A stretch of DNA of 14,553 bases from Clostridiales bacterium (GTDB lineage: Bacteria > Bacillota > Clostridia > Oscillospirales > Oscillospiraceae), in contig DQIA01000098.1 of assembly GCA_003525905.1 (NCBI GenBank), positions 1 to 14,553 of the forward strand, written 5' to 3'. Within the stretch, counting starts at the first letter, position 1. The number at the start of each line of letters is the position of its first letter. Below the pieces are notes generated by a model. It was given only the letters and a program-made list of their open reading frames with translations, did no database searches and was not told the DNA's origin. Of this stretch, positions 8,476-14,553 are shown in pieces. The position numbers and the translations under genes were made by a program.

Positions 8476-8481
8476 ATTATA
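8476..8481 (-). promoter_or_regulatory. Candidate -10 box for the CDF gene
   Basis: A perfect TATAAT on the minus strand 33 bases upstream of the ATG at 8442, in the AT-rich 139-base divergent region. No recognisable -35 is seen at normal spacing, so it may need an activator or be weak. Confidence 0.45.
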
Positions 8482-8522
8482 CGGAACTTTGTGGAAAAAG
8501 TATATCTTTTTTTGCAGAAACC

Positions 8523-8550
8523 TTGCAATTCTTCGGATCTATGATACGAT
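8523..8550 (+). promoter_or_regulatory. Candidate promoter for the small gene and possibly the ABC pair
   Basis: TTGCAA (8523-8528), a 16-base spacer and TACGAT (8545-8550), each matching consensus at four of six positions. It lies 31 bases upstream of the ATG at 8582. It is the only promoter-like sequence found on the plus strand ahead of the ABC exporter genes. Confidence 0.5.
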
Positions 8551-8581
8551 ATGATTTTAAGGAAGAGGGAGGAGCGGAGAA

Positions 8582-8896
8582 ATGGAGAAACAGGATGCAT
8601 TCACGCAGGCGCTTCTGCGCGCCATGGACGCCGCCGAGCAGGAGGCGGGCGTCCGCCAGCCGCGGCTGCGCCGGGCCATGGAGCAGTACGGCGGCATTTC
8701 CGCCGTGCAGGAGCTCTGCCGCCGCGGGCAGGTCTCGGATGGCTTCGATCAGCTGGCCGGGCTTGGAAAGCTCGCGCTGTCCGCCGAGGCGCTGGCCGTT
8801 TCGGCAAAATTCAACGCCTGCTTTACGGACGACGAGGTCAATCACTGCTTTGCGCAGCTCTGCGCTGCCAATTACTTTGGAAAGGCCCGCTTTTAA
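8582..8896 (+). CDS. Small conserved-looking protein of unknown function, 104 aa
   Basis: Soluble, mostly helical protein with no signal peptide or membrane segment. The pattern 'RAMEQYGGISAV', then 'GQVSDGFDQLAGLGKLALSAEAL', then 'FNACFTDDEVNHC' resembles a small domain I recall from uncharacterised bacterial proteins (a helix, Y-G-G, an S-x-G-F segment, a hydrophobic strand-like stretch, and F-T-D/E-E), but I cannot name it. The ATG is preceded by GGGAGG about 9 bases upstream and by a plausible promoter, which argues that it is a real gene. The frame differs from the long chance frame running into the ABC gene. It precedes the ABC exporter by 262 bases, so co-transcription through the repeat-bearing spacer is possible. 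Candidate roles include a regulator or accessory of the exporter, or something unrelated; none can be supported. Confidence 0.72.
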   Translation: MEKQDAFTQALLRAMDAAEQEAGVRQPRLRRAMEQYGGISAVQELCRRGQVSDGFDQLAGLGKLALSAEALAVSAKFNACFTDDEVNHCFAQLCAANYFGKARF

Positions 8897-8911
8897 CGAC
8901 AGATCAAAAAA

Positions 8912-8976
8912 ACCGATGGATCGGCGGAAAATACCCGGCATCCGCCGCAAGGAGCTCCCTCAGGGTTTCCCAAAAA
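8912..8976 (+). repeat. Direct repeat, copy 1 of 2 (65 bp)
   Basis: Matches 9081-9145 with no gaps at a constant 169-base offset: the first 38 bases are identical and 57 of 65 match overall. The unit carries a 7-bp hairpin (cggcgga with tccgccg, 12-base loop). Just after it, 8952-8960 can pair with bases near 8978-8987 (gagct/agctc plus ccct/aggg), making a second stem specific to this copy. It starts 15 bases after the stop of the small gene. Confidence 0.85.
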
Positions 8977-9039
8977 CAGGGAAGCTCTGGCGGGATTATC
9001 AAGAGCGGATGGTGAGAGATTTTTCGTCGAGTCGAGGTT

Positions 9040-9079
9040 TGGAAAGCGCAGATGTACTTTGTGTACCTCAAGCTTTCCA
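9040..9079 (+). other. Long hairpin between the two direct repeats
   Basis: An 8-bp outer stem (TGGAAAGC 9040-9047 with GCTTTCCA 9072-9079) and an inner 7-bp stem with one mismatch (9051-9057 with 9063-9069) around a 5-base loop. It ends one base before repeat copy 2, so hairpin and repeat may form one folded leader upstream of the ABC genes. Confidence 0.6.
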
Positions 9080-9080
9080 G

Positions 9081-9145
9081 ACCGATGGATCGGCGGAAAA
9101 TACCCGGCATCCGCCGCAGAGGATCCCGTCAGAGTTTCCCAAAAA
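9081..9145 (+). repeat. Direct repeat, copy 2 of 2 (65 bp), just ahead of the ABC genes
   Basis: Partner of 8912-8976. It contains the same 7-bp hairpin and ends within the purine-rich run leading to the ribosome binding site at 9148-9154, 13 bases from the ATG. Its position in the 5' leader makes a regulatory role possible, but an interspersed repeat inserted twice is equally possible. Confidence 0.85.
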
Positions 9146-9158
9146 GGAAAGGAGTTTT

Positions 9159-10880
9159 ATGAAGCAAATTTTACGATATCTGAAGCCATATCTCGGGAAG
9201 CTGCTCGCCGCGACGGTGCTCATTGCTCTGTCGACGCTGTGCGATTTGCTGCTGCCGACGTGGATGTCCGCCATTCTGAACGGCGGCATCGCCGCGCGCG
9301 ATTTTCCGGCCATCGCCGTGCGCTGCCTGCAGATGCTGGCCATTGCGGCCGTCAGCCTCGCCAGCATTCTCGGCGGGACGCGGCTGTCGACCGAGGTCGT
9401 CGCCTGCTTCTGCGCCGACCTGCGCGCGGACGTGTTCCGCAAGGTCAACACGCTCTCGTTTGAGGAATTCGGCTCGCTCGGCACGGCCGCGCTCGTCACG
9501 CGCGCCACGCACGATGTCGACACCGTGTCGTGGGTCGCCTCCATGCTCTCCGGCACGGTCGCAACGATCCCGATGCTGTTTCTCGGCGGCGTGGTGCTGG
9601 CCATGCGCAAGGACGTCGTGCTCTCGCTCGTGCTGCTGGCCTTTGTCCCGCTGCTGACGCTCATCGTCGTGCTGCTGGGCAAGCGCGTGCTGCCGCTGTG
9701 GGGCAAGTCCGACGACTACATCGACATGCAGAACGCCCTGCTGCGCGAGCGCCTGCGCGGCATCCGCGTCATCCGCGCGTTCAACACGGAAAAGCGCGAG
9801 CACGGCCGCATTGCGGACGCCACGCATATCATGGCGGAGAACATCATCCGCGCCAACGTGTCCATGGGTCTGCTCACGCCGCTTGCCACGCTGTTTCTGA
9901 ACATCTCCGCCCTGCTCATCATCTATCTCGGCGGCTGGCGCATGGTCCACGGCATCAGCGGCGTGAGTGCGGGCGACATTTTCGCCATCATCCAGTATGT
10001 CACCATGGTCATGAACGGCGTTATCATGGCCTCGTTCGCCATCATCATGTATCCGCGCGCACAGGTCGCCGCCGGGCGCATCCATCAGGTGCTCGGCGCG
10101 GAGGGCATGGGCGATCCCATGGCCGGCGAAACGGCCGAGCTGCACGGCGAGATCGAGCTGCAGGATGTCAGCTTCTCCTACGGCGGCTCCGCGGACGCCA
10201 TCAGCCACATTTCCCTGCACATTCTGCCGGGGCAGCGCATCTCCGTCATCGGCGGCACCGGCAGCGGCAAGAGCACGCTGATGCACCTGCTGCTCGGCTT
10301 CCGCGCGCCGACGCAGGGGCGCATCCTCTTTGACGGGCGCGACGCCGCCGGGCTCAGCAAGCACACCCTGCGCCGCGGCATCAGCAGCGTCCTGCAGGGC
10401 GCGGCCATCTACTCCGGCACCATCGGTGAGAACATCCGCATGGGCGACCCCGATGCGGATGATGCCGCCGTCACGGAGGCCGCGCGCATCGCTCAGCTTG
10501 CTGACTTCATCGCCTCGTGCGACGGCGGCCTGTCCTACGAGATCCGGCAGGCGGGCAAAAATCTCTCCGGCGGGCAGAAACAGCGCCTTGCCATCGCGCG
10601 TGCCATCATCAAGGACGCGCCCATCTACATCTTTGATGACAGCTTCTCCGCACTGGACTTCCTGACGGAGAAAAACCTGCGCACAGCTCTGAACCGGCGC
10701 ATTGCCGGGCGCACACAGATCGTCGTGACGCAGCGCATCACCTCCGCCATGGGCGCGGACTGCATCTTCGTCATGGACGGCGGCTGCCTCGTCGACAGCG
10801 GCACGCACAACGAGCTGCTGGCGCGCTGCCGCATCTACCGTGAGATCTATGCCTCGCAGACGGGAGGTGACCTCCAGTGA
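9159..10880 (+). CDS. ABC exporter half-transporter with degenerate ATPase site (subunit 1), 573 aa
   Basis: Membrane-domain plus ATPase fusion of the heterodimeric multidrug/lipid exporter class (BmrC, LmrC and TM287 type). Residues 1-310 hold six predicted helices; 'RAFNTEKRE' at 206-214 is a typical coupling-region signature. The ATPase domain has Walker A GGTGSGKST at 365-373, the Q-loop near 413, signature LSGGQ at 469-473, and Walker B IYIFDD at 489-494, where the catalytic Glu is replaced by Asp494. The switch-loop His is replaced by Gln525 ('VVTQRI'). Both changes mark the non-hydrolysing site found in one subunit of heterodimers. AAAGGAG sits 4 bases before the ATG at 9159. The same frame is open upstream to 8460, but that region has repeats and no start signal. 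The GTG of the second subunit overlaps its stop. Substrate unknown. Confidence 0.95.
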   Translation: MKQILRYLKPYLGKLLAATVLIALSTLCDLLLPTWMSAILNGGIAARDFPAIAVRCLQMLAIAAVSLASILGGTRLSTEVVACFCADLRADVFRKVNTLSFEEFGSLGTAALVTRATHDVDTVSWVASMLSGTVATIPMLFLGGVVLAMRKDVVLSLVLLAFVPLLTLIVVLLGKRVLPLWGKSDDYIDMQNALLRERLRGIRVIRAFNTEKREHGRIADATHIMAENIIRANVSMGLLTPLATLFLNISALLIIYLGGWRMVHGISGVSAGDIFAIIQYVTMVMNGVIMASFAIIMYPRAQVAAGRIHQVLGAEGMGDPMAGETAELHGEIELQDVSFSYGGSADAISHISLHILPGQRISVIGGTGSGKSTLMHLLLGFRAPTQGRILFDGRDAAGLSKHTLRRGISSVLQGAAIYSGTIGENIRMGDPDADDAAVTEAARIAQLADFIASCDGGLSYEIRQAGKNLSGGQKQRLAIARAIIKDAPIYIFDDSFSALDFLTEKNLRTALNRRIAGRTQIVVTQRITSAMGADCIFVMDGGCLVDSGTHNELLARCRIYREIYASQTGGDLQ

Positions 10881-12637
10881 AGCAGCCGAAAAAGGAACAT
10901 ATCATCCGCCGCCTGCTCTGGGAGGCCCGCCCGATCTGGAAGTGGCTCCTGCTCGCCGCGCTGCTGTGCATCGGCGTGATCGTCTGCGGCGTGCTCGGCC
11001 CGAAGCTGCTCGGCGGCCTCATCGACCGGCTGTATGCCTGGTGGGACGGCTCCGACCGCAGCGACTTGCTGGCCGGTCTCCTGCGCCCCATGGGCTGGCT
11101 CGCGCTGGTCTACCTTGGCTACAGCCTGTTCAGCTATGTCAAGATGCAGCTGCTCAACCGGGTCGTCAGCCGCTACTTCACCTGTGAGCTGCGCATCCGC
11201 ATCTCGGATAAAATTCGCCGCCTGCCCGTGAGCTATGTGGATCAGACGCCCGTCGGCGACATTCTCTCGCGCATGATGGACGACGTGTCCACCATGGGAA
11301 ACTACGTTCACCAGATCATCGACACGCTCATGACCGGCTTTTTCATGATCCTGGCCATCGCCGTCATGATGCTGCTGGAAGACTGGCGGCTGGCTGCCAT
11401 CGTCCTTGTGCTCACCCCGGCCTCCATCCTGCTGTCGACGCTCCTGTCCTCCCGCAGTGAAAAGCACTTCTACAGCATGTTCACGGAGTCCGGCAACCTC
11501 AACGCCGTGACGGAGGAGGCCTTTACGAACTTTGCCACGACAAAAGCCTATAACCTCGAGGATTACACGGAGCAGCGCCACGCCGAGCTGAACGAGCGCC
11601 GCCGCAAGGCCGAGACACGGGCCAATTTCACCTCGTCCATCGTCCGGCCGCTCATCGCCTTCACGAATGCGCTGGCCTACATCGCCATCTGCCTGTTCGG
11701 CGGCTGGCTCATCGTCCGCAATGAGAGCGTGTCCGTCGGCATCGTCGTGACGATCCTGCTGTATGCCAAGCAGTTCTCCGGCCCGCTGGAGCAGATCGCA
11801 GGCGGCCTCGGCGACCTGCAGCACGCCAAGGCGGCCGCCCGCCGCGTGTTCAAGCTGCTCGACCTGCCGGAGGAGCCGCAGGCGGACGGCGCGCTCCCCG
11901 CCCCCGCGAAGGGCGACGTCCGCTTTGAGCATGTCTCGTTCTCCTATGATCCGGCCGTGCCGCTCATTGAAGACCTGAACCTTGCCGTCCGCCCCGGCCA
12001 GAACGTCGCCATCGTCGGCCCGACCGGCGCAGGCAAGACGACGATCGTCAATCTGCTCATGCGCTTCTATGACCTGAATGCCGGGCACATCCTGCTCGAC
12101 GGCACCGACTGCGCCTCGCTGTCGCGCGAGGAGGTCCGCAGCCAGTTCGCCATGGTGCTGCAGGACACCTGGCTGTTCCGCGGAACGATTGCGGAAAACG
12201 TCTCCTACGGCACGCCGGGGGCCACGCGCGAGCAGATCGTCGAGGCCTGCGACCGCGCGTACTGCGACCACTTCATCCGCACGCTGCCGCAGGGCTATGA
12301 CACCGTTGTCGGCGACGACATGACGAACCTCTCCGGCGGACAGAAGCAGCTGCTGACCATTGCCCGCGCCATGCTGGCAAACCGCCGCCTGCTCATTCTG
12401 GACGAGGCGACGTCCAACGTCGACACGCGCACGGAGATCCTGCTGCAGAAGGCCATGGACCGCCTGATGAAGGGCCGCACCTGCTTTGTCATCGCCCATC
12501 GCCTATCCACCATTGTCGACTCCGACCTCATCCTTGTGCTCGACCACGGCCATATCGTCGAGCAGGGCACGCACACGGAGCTGCTGGCCCGCCGCGGCTT
12601 CTATTACCAGCTCTATACGAGCCAGTATGCCATTTGA
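10877..12637 (+). CDS. ABC exporter half-transporter with canonical ATPase site (subunit 2), 586 aa
   Basis: Partner of the preceding gene, starting at a GTG that overlaps its TGA stop (GTGA), with GGGAGGTGA upstream; such coupling favours equal production of the two halves. Membrane domain about 1-320 with 'PVGDILSRMMDDV' at 125-137, the conserved intracellular loop of this exporter type, and 'TTKAYNLED' at 221-229. ATPase domain: Walker A GPTGAGKTT at 381-389, Q-loop near 429 ('VLQDTWLF'), signature LSGGQ at 485-489, Walker B LLILDE at 505-510 with catalytic Glu510, and the switch His541 in 'IAHRLSTI'. All catalytic residues are intact, so this subunit supplies the hydrolysing site. The gene ends 20 bases before a strong terminator. 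Probably exports drugs, lipids or peptides; the sequence does not decide. Confidence 0.95.
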   Translation: MKQPKKEHIIRRLLWEARPIWKWLLLAALLCIGVIVCGVLGPKLLGGLIDRLYAWWDGSDRSDLLAGLLRPMGWLALVYLGYSLFSYVKMQLLNRVVSRYFTCELRIRISDKIRRLPVSYVDQTPVGDILSRMMDDVSTMGNYVHQIIDTLMTGFFMILAIAVMMLLEDWRLAAIVLVLTPASILLSTLLSSRSEKHFYSMFTESGNLNAVTEEAFTNFATTKAYNLEDYTEQRHAELNERRRKAETRANFTSSIVRPLIAFTNALAYIAICLFGGWLIVRNESVSVGIVVTILLYAKQFSGPLEQIAGGLGDLQHAKAAARRVFKLLDLPEEPQADGALPAPAKGDVRFEHVSFSYDPAVPLIEDLNLAVRPGQNVAIVGPTGAGKTTIVNLLMRFYDLNAGHILLDGTDCASLSREEVRSQFAMVLQDTWLFRGTIAENVSYGTPGATREQIVEACDRAYCDHFIRTLPQGYDTVVGDDMTNLSGGQKQLLTIARAMLANRRLLILDEATSNVDTRTEILLQKAMDRLMKGRTCFVIAHRLSTIVDSDLILVLDHGHIVEQGTHTELLARRGFYYQLYTSQYAI

Positions 12638-12657
12638 GTTCAAACGCAAAAAAAAGG

Positions 12658-12689
12658 ATCCCCGAGGCCGCCCGGCCTCGGGGATTTTT
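12658..12689 (+). terminator. Intrinsic terminator of the ABC exporter operon
   Basis: A perfect 12-bp stem (12658-12669 with 12674-12685), a 4-base loop (gccc), then TTTT on the plus strand. An A-run on the 5' side (12648-12655) means it could also act on the opposite strand. Confidence 0.93.
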
Positions 12690-12709
12690 ATGACTGTCGT
12701 TCAACAAAC

Positions 12710-12990
12710 GGCGCTCCCTGAGCGCCTTGCAGGCTTGCAAGTTATAGGGTGACATCGCCGACCGCACAATGCCCCCAAATTTGTCATTCCGAGGAGCGAA
12801 GCGACGTGGGAATCTCGCAGCACCCGGTCGGATAACAGGGTACTCCCGGCAAAAACGTAACCGGTTGCGTGAGATTGCCACGTCGGCCTGCGGCCTCCTC
12901 GCAATGACAATTCGGGGGCGTTTGCCATTTTATCGTCACCCCATACGGATCGTTCCTGCACCGCCGGGAGCGGCATGCCGCTCCCCTACA
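12710..12990. repeat. Imperfect inverted-repeat element (MITE-like), no gene
   Basis: This fills the gene-free stretch 12690-13013. The core arms 12771-12826 and 12861-12919 are imperfect inverted copies: gcccccaaatttgtcatt matches the complement of the far arm (gcccccgaattgtcatt), followed by cgaggag and cgacgtgg.aatctc in both. Similarity continues outward (agggtgac at 12745-12752 with its complement near 12936-12943, and tgcagg blocks). Smaller hairpins lie at 12710-12726, 12726-12741 and 12966-12985. The core resembles an intergenic repeat I recall from many bacterial genomes, often mis-annotated as short ORFs with peptides such as 'SFRGAKRRGNL', which one plus-strand frame here also encodes. 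No transposase and no clear target-site duplication were seen. Confidence 0.8.
12966..12985. repeat. Perfect 20-bp palindrome
   Basis: gggagcggcatgccgctccc is its own reverse complement. It sits in the right outer part of the inverted-repeat element, roughly opposite the hairpin at 12710-12726, and is likely part of the same repeat rather than an operator. Confidence 0.6.
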
Positions 12991-13013
12991 CAGAGGCACC
13001 TCGTTACATTGGC

Positions 13014-13046
13014 AAAAATGCCTGAGGCCCATCGGTCTCAGGCATT
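13014..13046 (-). terminator. Intrinsic terminator of the mntP-Nudix operon
   Basis: A 10-bp stem (13017-13026 with 13037-13046), extendable inward by three pairs, with five Ts following on the minus strand. The stem includes the Nudix stop codon (13038-13040), so termination is immediate. Confidence 0.8.
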
Positions 13047-13547
13047 CCAAATCTTTCGGAATTCGTCCCGCAGCTGGCGCAGGCGGCGGACATCCGGCTG
13101 AGCGACCTCACCGGAGGCAACCAGAGCCTCCAGACCGGCCTTGGACACCCAGCGGGCCTCCGTTGTCTCGCCGGGCTGCAGATGCAGCGCGGAAAGCGGG
13201 ATATCATGGAAGAGGAAATAGACATCACTGAAGGTGGAGTGCTCGCGAAAGCTCCGCACCAGATGGAAATCCGCCTCATCAGCCTCAATGCCCGTTTCCT
13301 CACGCAGCTCGCGCCGCACGGTCTGCAGGCTCGTCTCGCCAACGAGGGCCGCGCCGCCCGTGGCGGCCCAGCAATTGGCATAATGCTCCTTCTCCGGCGC
13401 GCGGCGGGTCAGCAGCAGCTCCCGCTGCCGGTTGAACACCCAAACAAACGCCGTCAGATGATATTCCCCCCGACCCATCGGCGTGCCGCGCACATGAAAG
13501 CGCCCGGTCGTCCGCCGCTGGCGGTCATAGATATCCCAAAGCTCCAT
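13038..13547 (-). CDS. Nudix hydrolase, 169 aa
   Basis: Cytosolic hydrolase of nucleoside diphosphates linked to another group, in the branch that resembles isopentenyl-diphosphate isomerase (start 'MELWDIYD', then 'GRGEYHLTAFVWVF'). The complete Nudix box G-x5-E-x7-R-E-L-x-E-E-x-G-I spans residues 65-87 with Glu71, Glu80, Glu83 and Glu84 available to bind the catalytic metal. The ATG at 13547 was chosen over an in-frame TTG at 13586: it has GAGGG 7 bases upstream, matches homologues starting MELWD, and avoids a 29-base overlap with mntP. It follows mntP by 10 bases and is the last gene of that operon. The substrate cannot be read from the sequence. Confidence 0.9.
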   Translation of the reverse strand: MELWDIYDRQRRTTGRFHVRGTPMGRGEYHLTAFVWVFNRQRELLLTRRAPEKEHYANCWAATGGAALVGETSLQTVRRELREETGIEADEADFHLVRSFREHSTFSDVYFLFHDIPLSALHLQPGETTEARWVSKAGLEALVASGEVAQPDVRRLRQLRDEFRKIWNA

Positions 13548-13557
13548 GACGGTTCCC

Positions 13558-14121
13558 TCAGGCCTTGCCGAGCAGGTGCTCAACAAGGATCTTGAAACCC
13601 ATGGCGATCAGGATCAGGCCGCCGACCAGCTCCGCCTTGGACTGATAGCGGCTGCCGAACAGGTTGCCGATCTTGACACCCGCCACGGAGAACACGAACG
13701 TCGTCAGGCCCGTGATGGCAATGGCGATCCAGATATTGACGCCCATCATGGCGAACGTCACGCCCGTGGCCAGCGCATCGATACTCGTAGCAATGGCCAG
13801 CGGCAGCATCACGCGGAAGGAAAACGAATCGTTCCCTTGCTCCTCTTCCTTTGAGAAGGCCTCGCGCAGCATGTTCGCGCCGATGAGCACGAGCAGCACG
13901 CAGGCGATCCAGTGGTCAAATTTCTGGATGTACGAGGCGAACGAGCTGGCCAGCAGGAAGCCGAGCAGCGGCATAAGGGCCTGAAACCCGCCGAAATACG
14001 CGCCGGTGATCAGGCAATGCGAAGCCTTGAGTCGCTTGACAGAGAGGCCTTTGCCAATCGAGACGGCAAACGCATCCATGGACAGCGCGATGGCAGTGAT
14101 GAGCAGGTCAAGAAGCTTCAT
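13558..14121 (-). CDS. mntP: Manganese efflux pump MntP, 187 aa
   Basis: Six-helix inner-membrane protein that expels Mn(II) and guards against manganese toxicity. Family length is 180-190 aa. The two inverted halves each carry the conserved acidic motif: 'LSMDAFAVSIGKG' with Asp16 and 'TSIDALATG' with Asp115; the charged stretch SKEEEQGND (90-98) is the cytosolic loop between the halves. The ATG at 14121 has GGAGG 6 bases upstream. A promoter with consensus -35 lies at 14166-14194. The leader would be only about 38 bases, too short for the manganese-sensing yybP-ykoY riboswitch that often controls this family, and no MntR-like palindrome was recognised, so control by manganese is not evident here. 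Confidence 0.95.
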   Translation of the reverse strand: MKLLDLLITAIALSMDAFAVSIGKGLSVKRLKASHCLITGAYFGGFQALMPLLGFLLASSFASYIQKFDHWIACVLLVLIGANMLREAFSKEEEQGNDSFSFRVMLPLAIATSIDALATGVTFAMMGVNIWIAIAITGLTTFVFSVAGVKIGNLFGSRYQSKAELVGGLILIAMGFKILVEHLLGKA

Positions 14122-14165
14122 GGCGTTCCTCCAGCGTGTTTGAAAATCAGAGACGGTTAACTTTT

Positions 14166-14194
14166 ATTGTACCTTCCGCTTCAGAGCTTGTCAA
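14166..14194 (-). promoter_or_regulatory. Near-consensus promoter for mntP
   Basis: On the minus strand TTGACA (14194-14189), a 17-base spacer and TACAAT (14171-14166): consensus -35, ideal spacing and one mismatch in the -10. The -35 lies within the 3' end of the upstream Nudix-like gene (stop at 14181-14183). Predicted start of transcription is about 38 bases before the mntP ATG. Confidence 0.8.
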
Positions 14195-14553
14195 CCGGAA
14201 TGCCGAACTTTTGTGCCAGATACGGCAGCAGACGGCAGAACTCCGCCTCGCGCAGGCAGAAGCGTGGGTCGTTTTCCCGCATGGCGCGCAGGATCTCCCG
14301 CACGGAAAACCAGTGCACGGACTCGACCTCACAGGCCTCCGGCGTGAAGGCTTCCTCCGGCCGGTCGAGGACGAGGAGATAGACCCATGCGATCTCATTG
14401 TCATGGAATGGCTTTCCATGGAAGGCGCCGTGATATTCGTTGCGCTGGGCAAACAGGAATTCCGGCTCCTCCCCCGTCACGCCCAGCTCCTCGGCCAGCT
14501 CCCGCAGATTCACCTTCCCGCCCCGGCTCTTCTTTTCTGCATAAGCGGCCCTG
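14181..14553 (-). CDS. Nudix-like protein, 5' end outside the window
   Basis: The frame is open from the stop at 14181 to the window edge (124 codons). A GTG at 14513 is possible but the frame continues upstream. The segment 'LRELAEELGV' fits the second half of a Nudix box (R-E-U-x-E-E-x-G-U), and 'FAQRNEYHGAFHGKPFHDNEIAWVYLLVLD' followed by 'EVESVHWFSVREIL' fits the rest of an IPP-isomerase-like Nudix domain. However, the residues before it (AEKKSRGGKVN) lack the Gly and Glu of the first half of the box, and a different frame a few bases upstream reads LMQKR, a motif expected earlier in this domain. The gene may be a normal divergent member, or broken by a small deletion or frameshift near 14520. 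Confidence 0.7.
   Translation of the reverse strand, partial: RAAYAEKKSRGGKVNLRELAEELGVTGEEPEFLFAQRNEYHGAFHGKPFHDNEIAWVYLLVLDRPEEAFTPEACEVESVHWFSVREILRAMRENDPRFCLREAEFCRLLPYLAQKFGIPVDKL

Noticed and set aside
8912..9145. CRISPR-like array
   Set aside because: Only two copies, 104 bases between them, repeats not followed by further units, no cas genes.
8460..9158. N-terminal extension of the first ABC subunit to 8460
   Set aside because: The frame happens to be open, but it runs through the small gene in another frame and both repeats; a proper ribosome binding site and exporter-like N-terminus begin at 9159.
9171..12499. Long minus-strand open frames (545 and 550 codons) opposite the ABC genes, and the 514-codon plus frame opposite the solute-binding protein at 2037-3581
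   Set aside because: Also antisense shadows; composition is Arg/Ala/Gly/His-rich without family motifs.
12701..13101. Short ORFs in the 12690-13013 region (91 to 117 codons on both strands)
   Set aside because: They lie in the inverted-repeat element and encode peptides typical of spurious translations of that repeat; no ribosome binding sites.
14122..14165. yybP-ykoY manganese riboswitch before mntP
   Set aside because: The leader is too short and none of the expected conserved structure is visible.

Overview
The window looks like a stretch of chromosome from a GC-rich, Gram-positive gut-type Clostridium relative (Oscillospirales-like). This is inferred from strong GGAGG-type ribosome binding sites, lipoproteins with L-x-A-C lipoboxes followed by Thr/Pro/Glu/Ala linkers, a Firmicutes-style SecA with a zinc-binding tail, and a paired ABC exporter. 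No rRNA, tRNA, CRISPR array, phage gene or transposase was seen.

Layout. Positions 1-8442 are on the minus strand. Reading in the direction of transcription: a cation diffusion facilitator (CDF) metal transporter (8442-7264); a tightly packed secA - pgeF/ylmD - family-5 solute-binding lipoprotein operon (7094-1932), with a 4-base overlap and then a 1-base gap; a roughly 430-base intergenic stretch dominated by an unusual multi-hairpin element (1643-1926); and a two-gene unit of unknown lipoproteins (1500-41) behind a good sigma-A promoter. Positions 8582-12637 are on the plus strand: a small unknown protein, a structured 262-base spacer holding two copies of a 65-base repeat (first 38 bases identical), and two overlapping ABC exporter half-transporter genes ending in a perfect terminator. 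Positions 12690-13013 hold no gene, only an imperfect inverted-repeat element. Positions 13038-14553 return to the minus strand: a 3' fragment of a Nudix-like gene at the window edge, then mntP (manganese efflux) and a Nudix hydrolase as a two-gene operon whose near-consensus promoter overlaps the end of the upstream gene.

How the genes fit together. SecA powers Sec export, the route used by the three lipoproteins here, and one of them (the solute-binding protein) is translationally coupled to pgeF, itself coupled to secA. Two metal exporters (CDF and MntP) lie in the window, but not together. The ABC pair is a heterodimeric exporter: the first subunit has a degenerate ATPase site (Asp for the catalytic Glu, Gln for the switch His) and the second is canonical.

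The protein-coding content is mostly familiar. The parts that coding does not explain are three separate structured intergenic elements (1643-1926, 8912-9145, 12710-12990), each probably a member of a repeat family or a regulatory RNA, plus the unknown small protein at 8582 and the two unknown lipoproteins.
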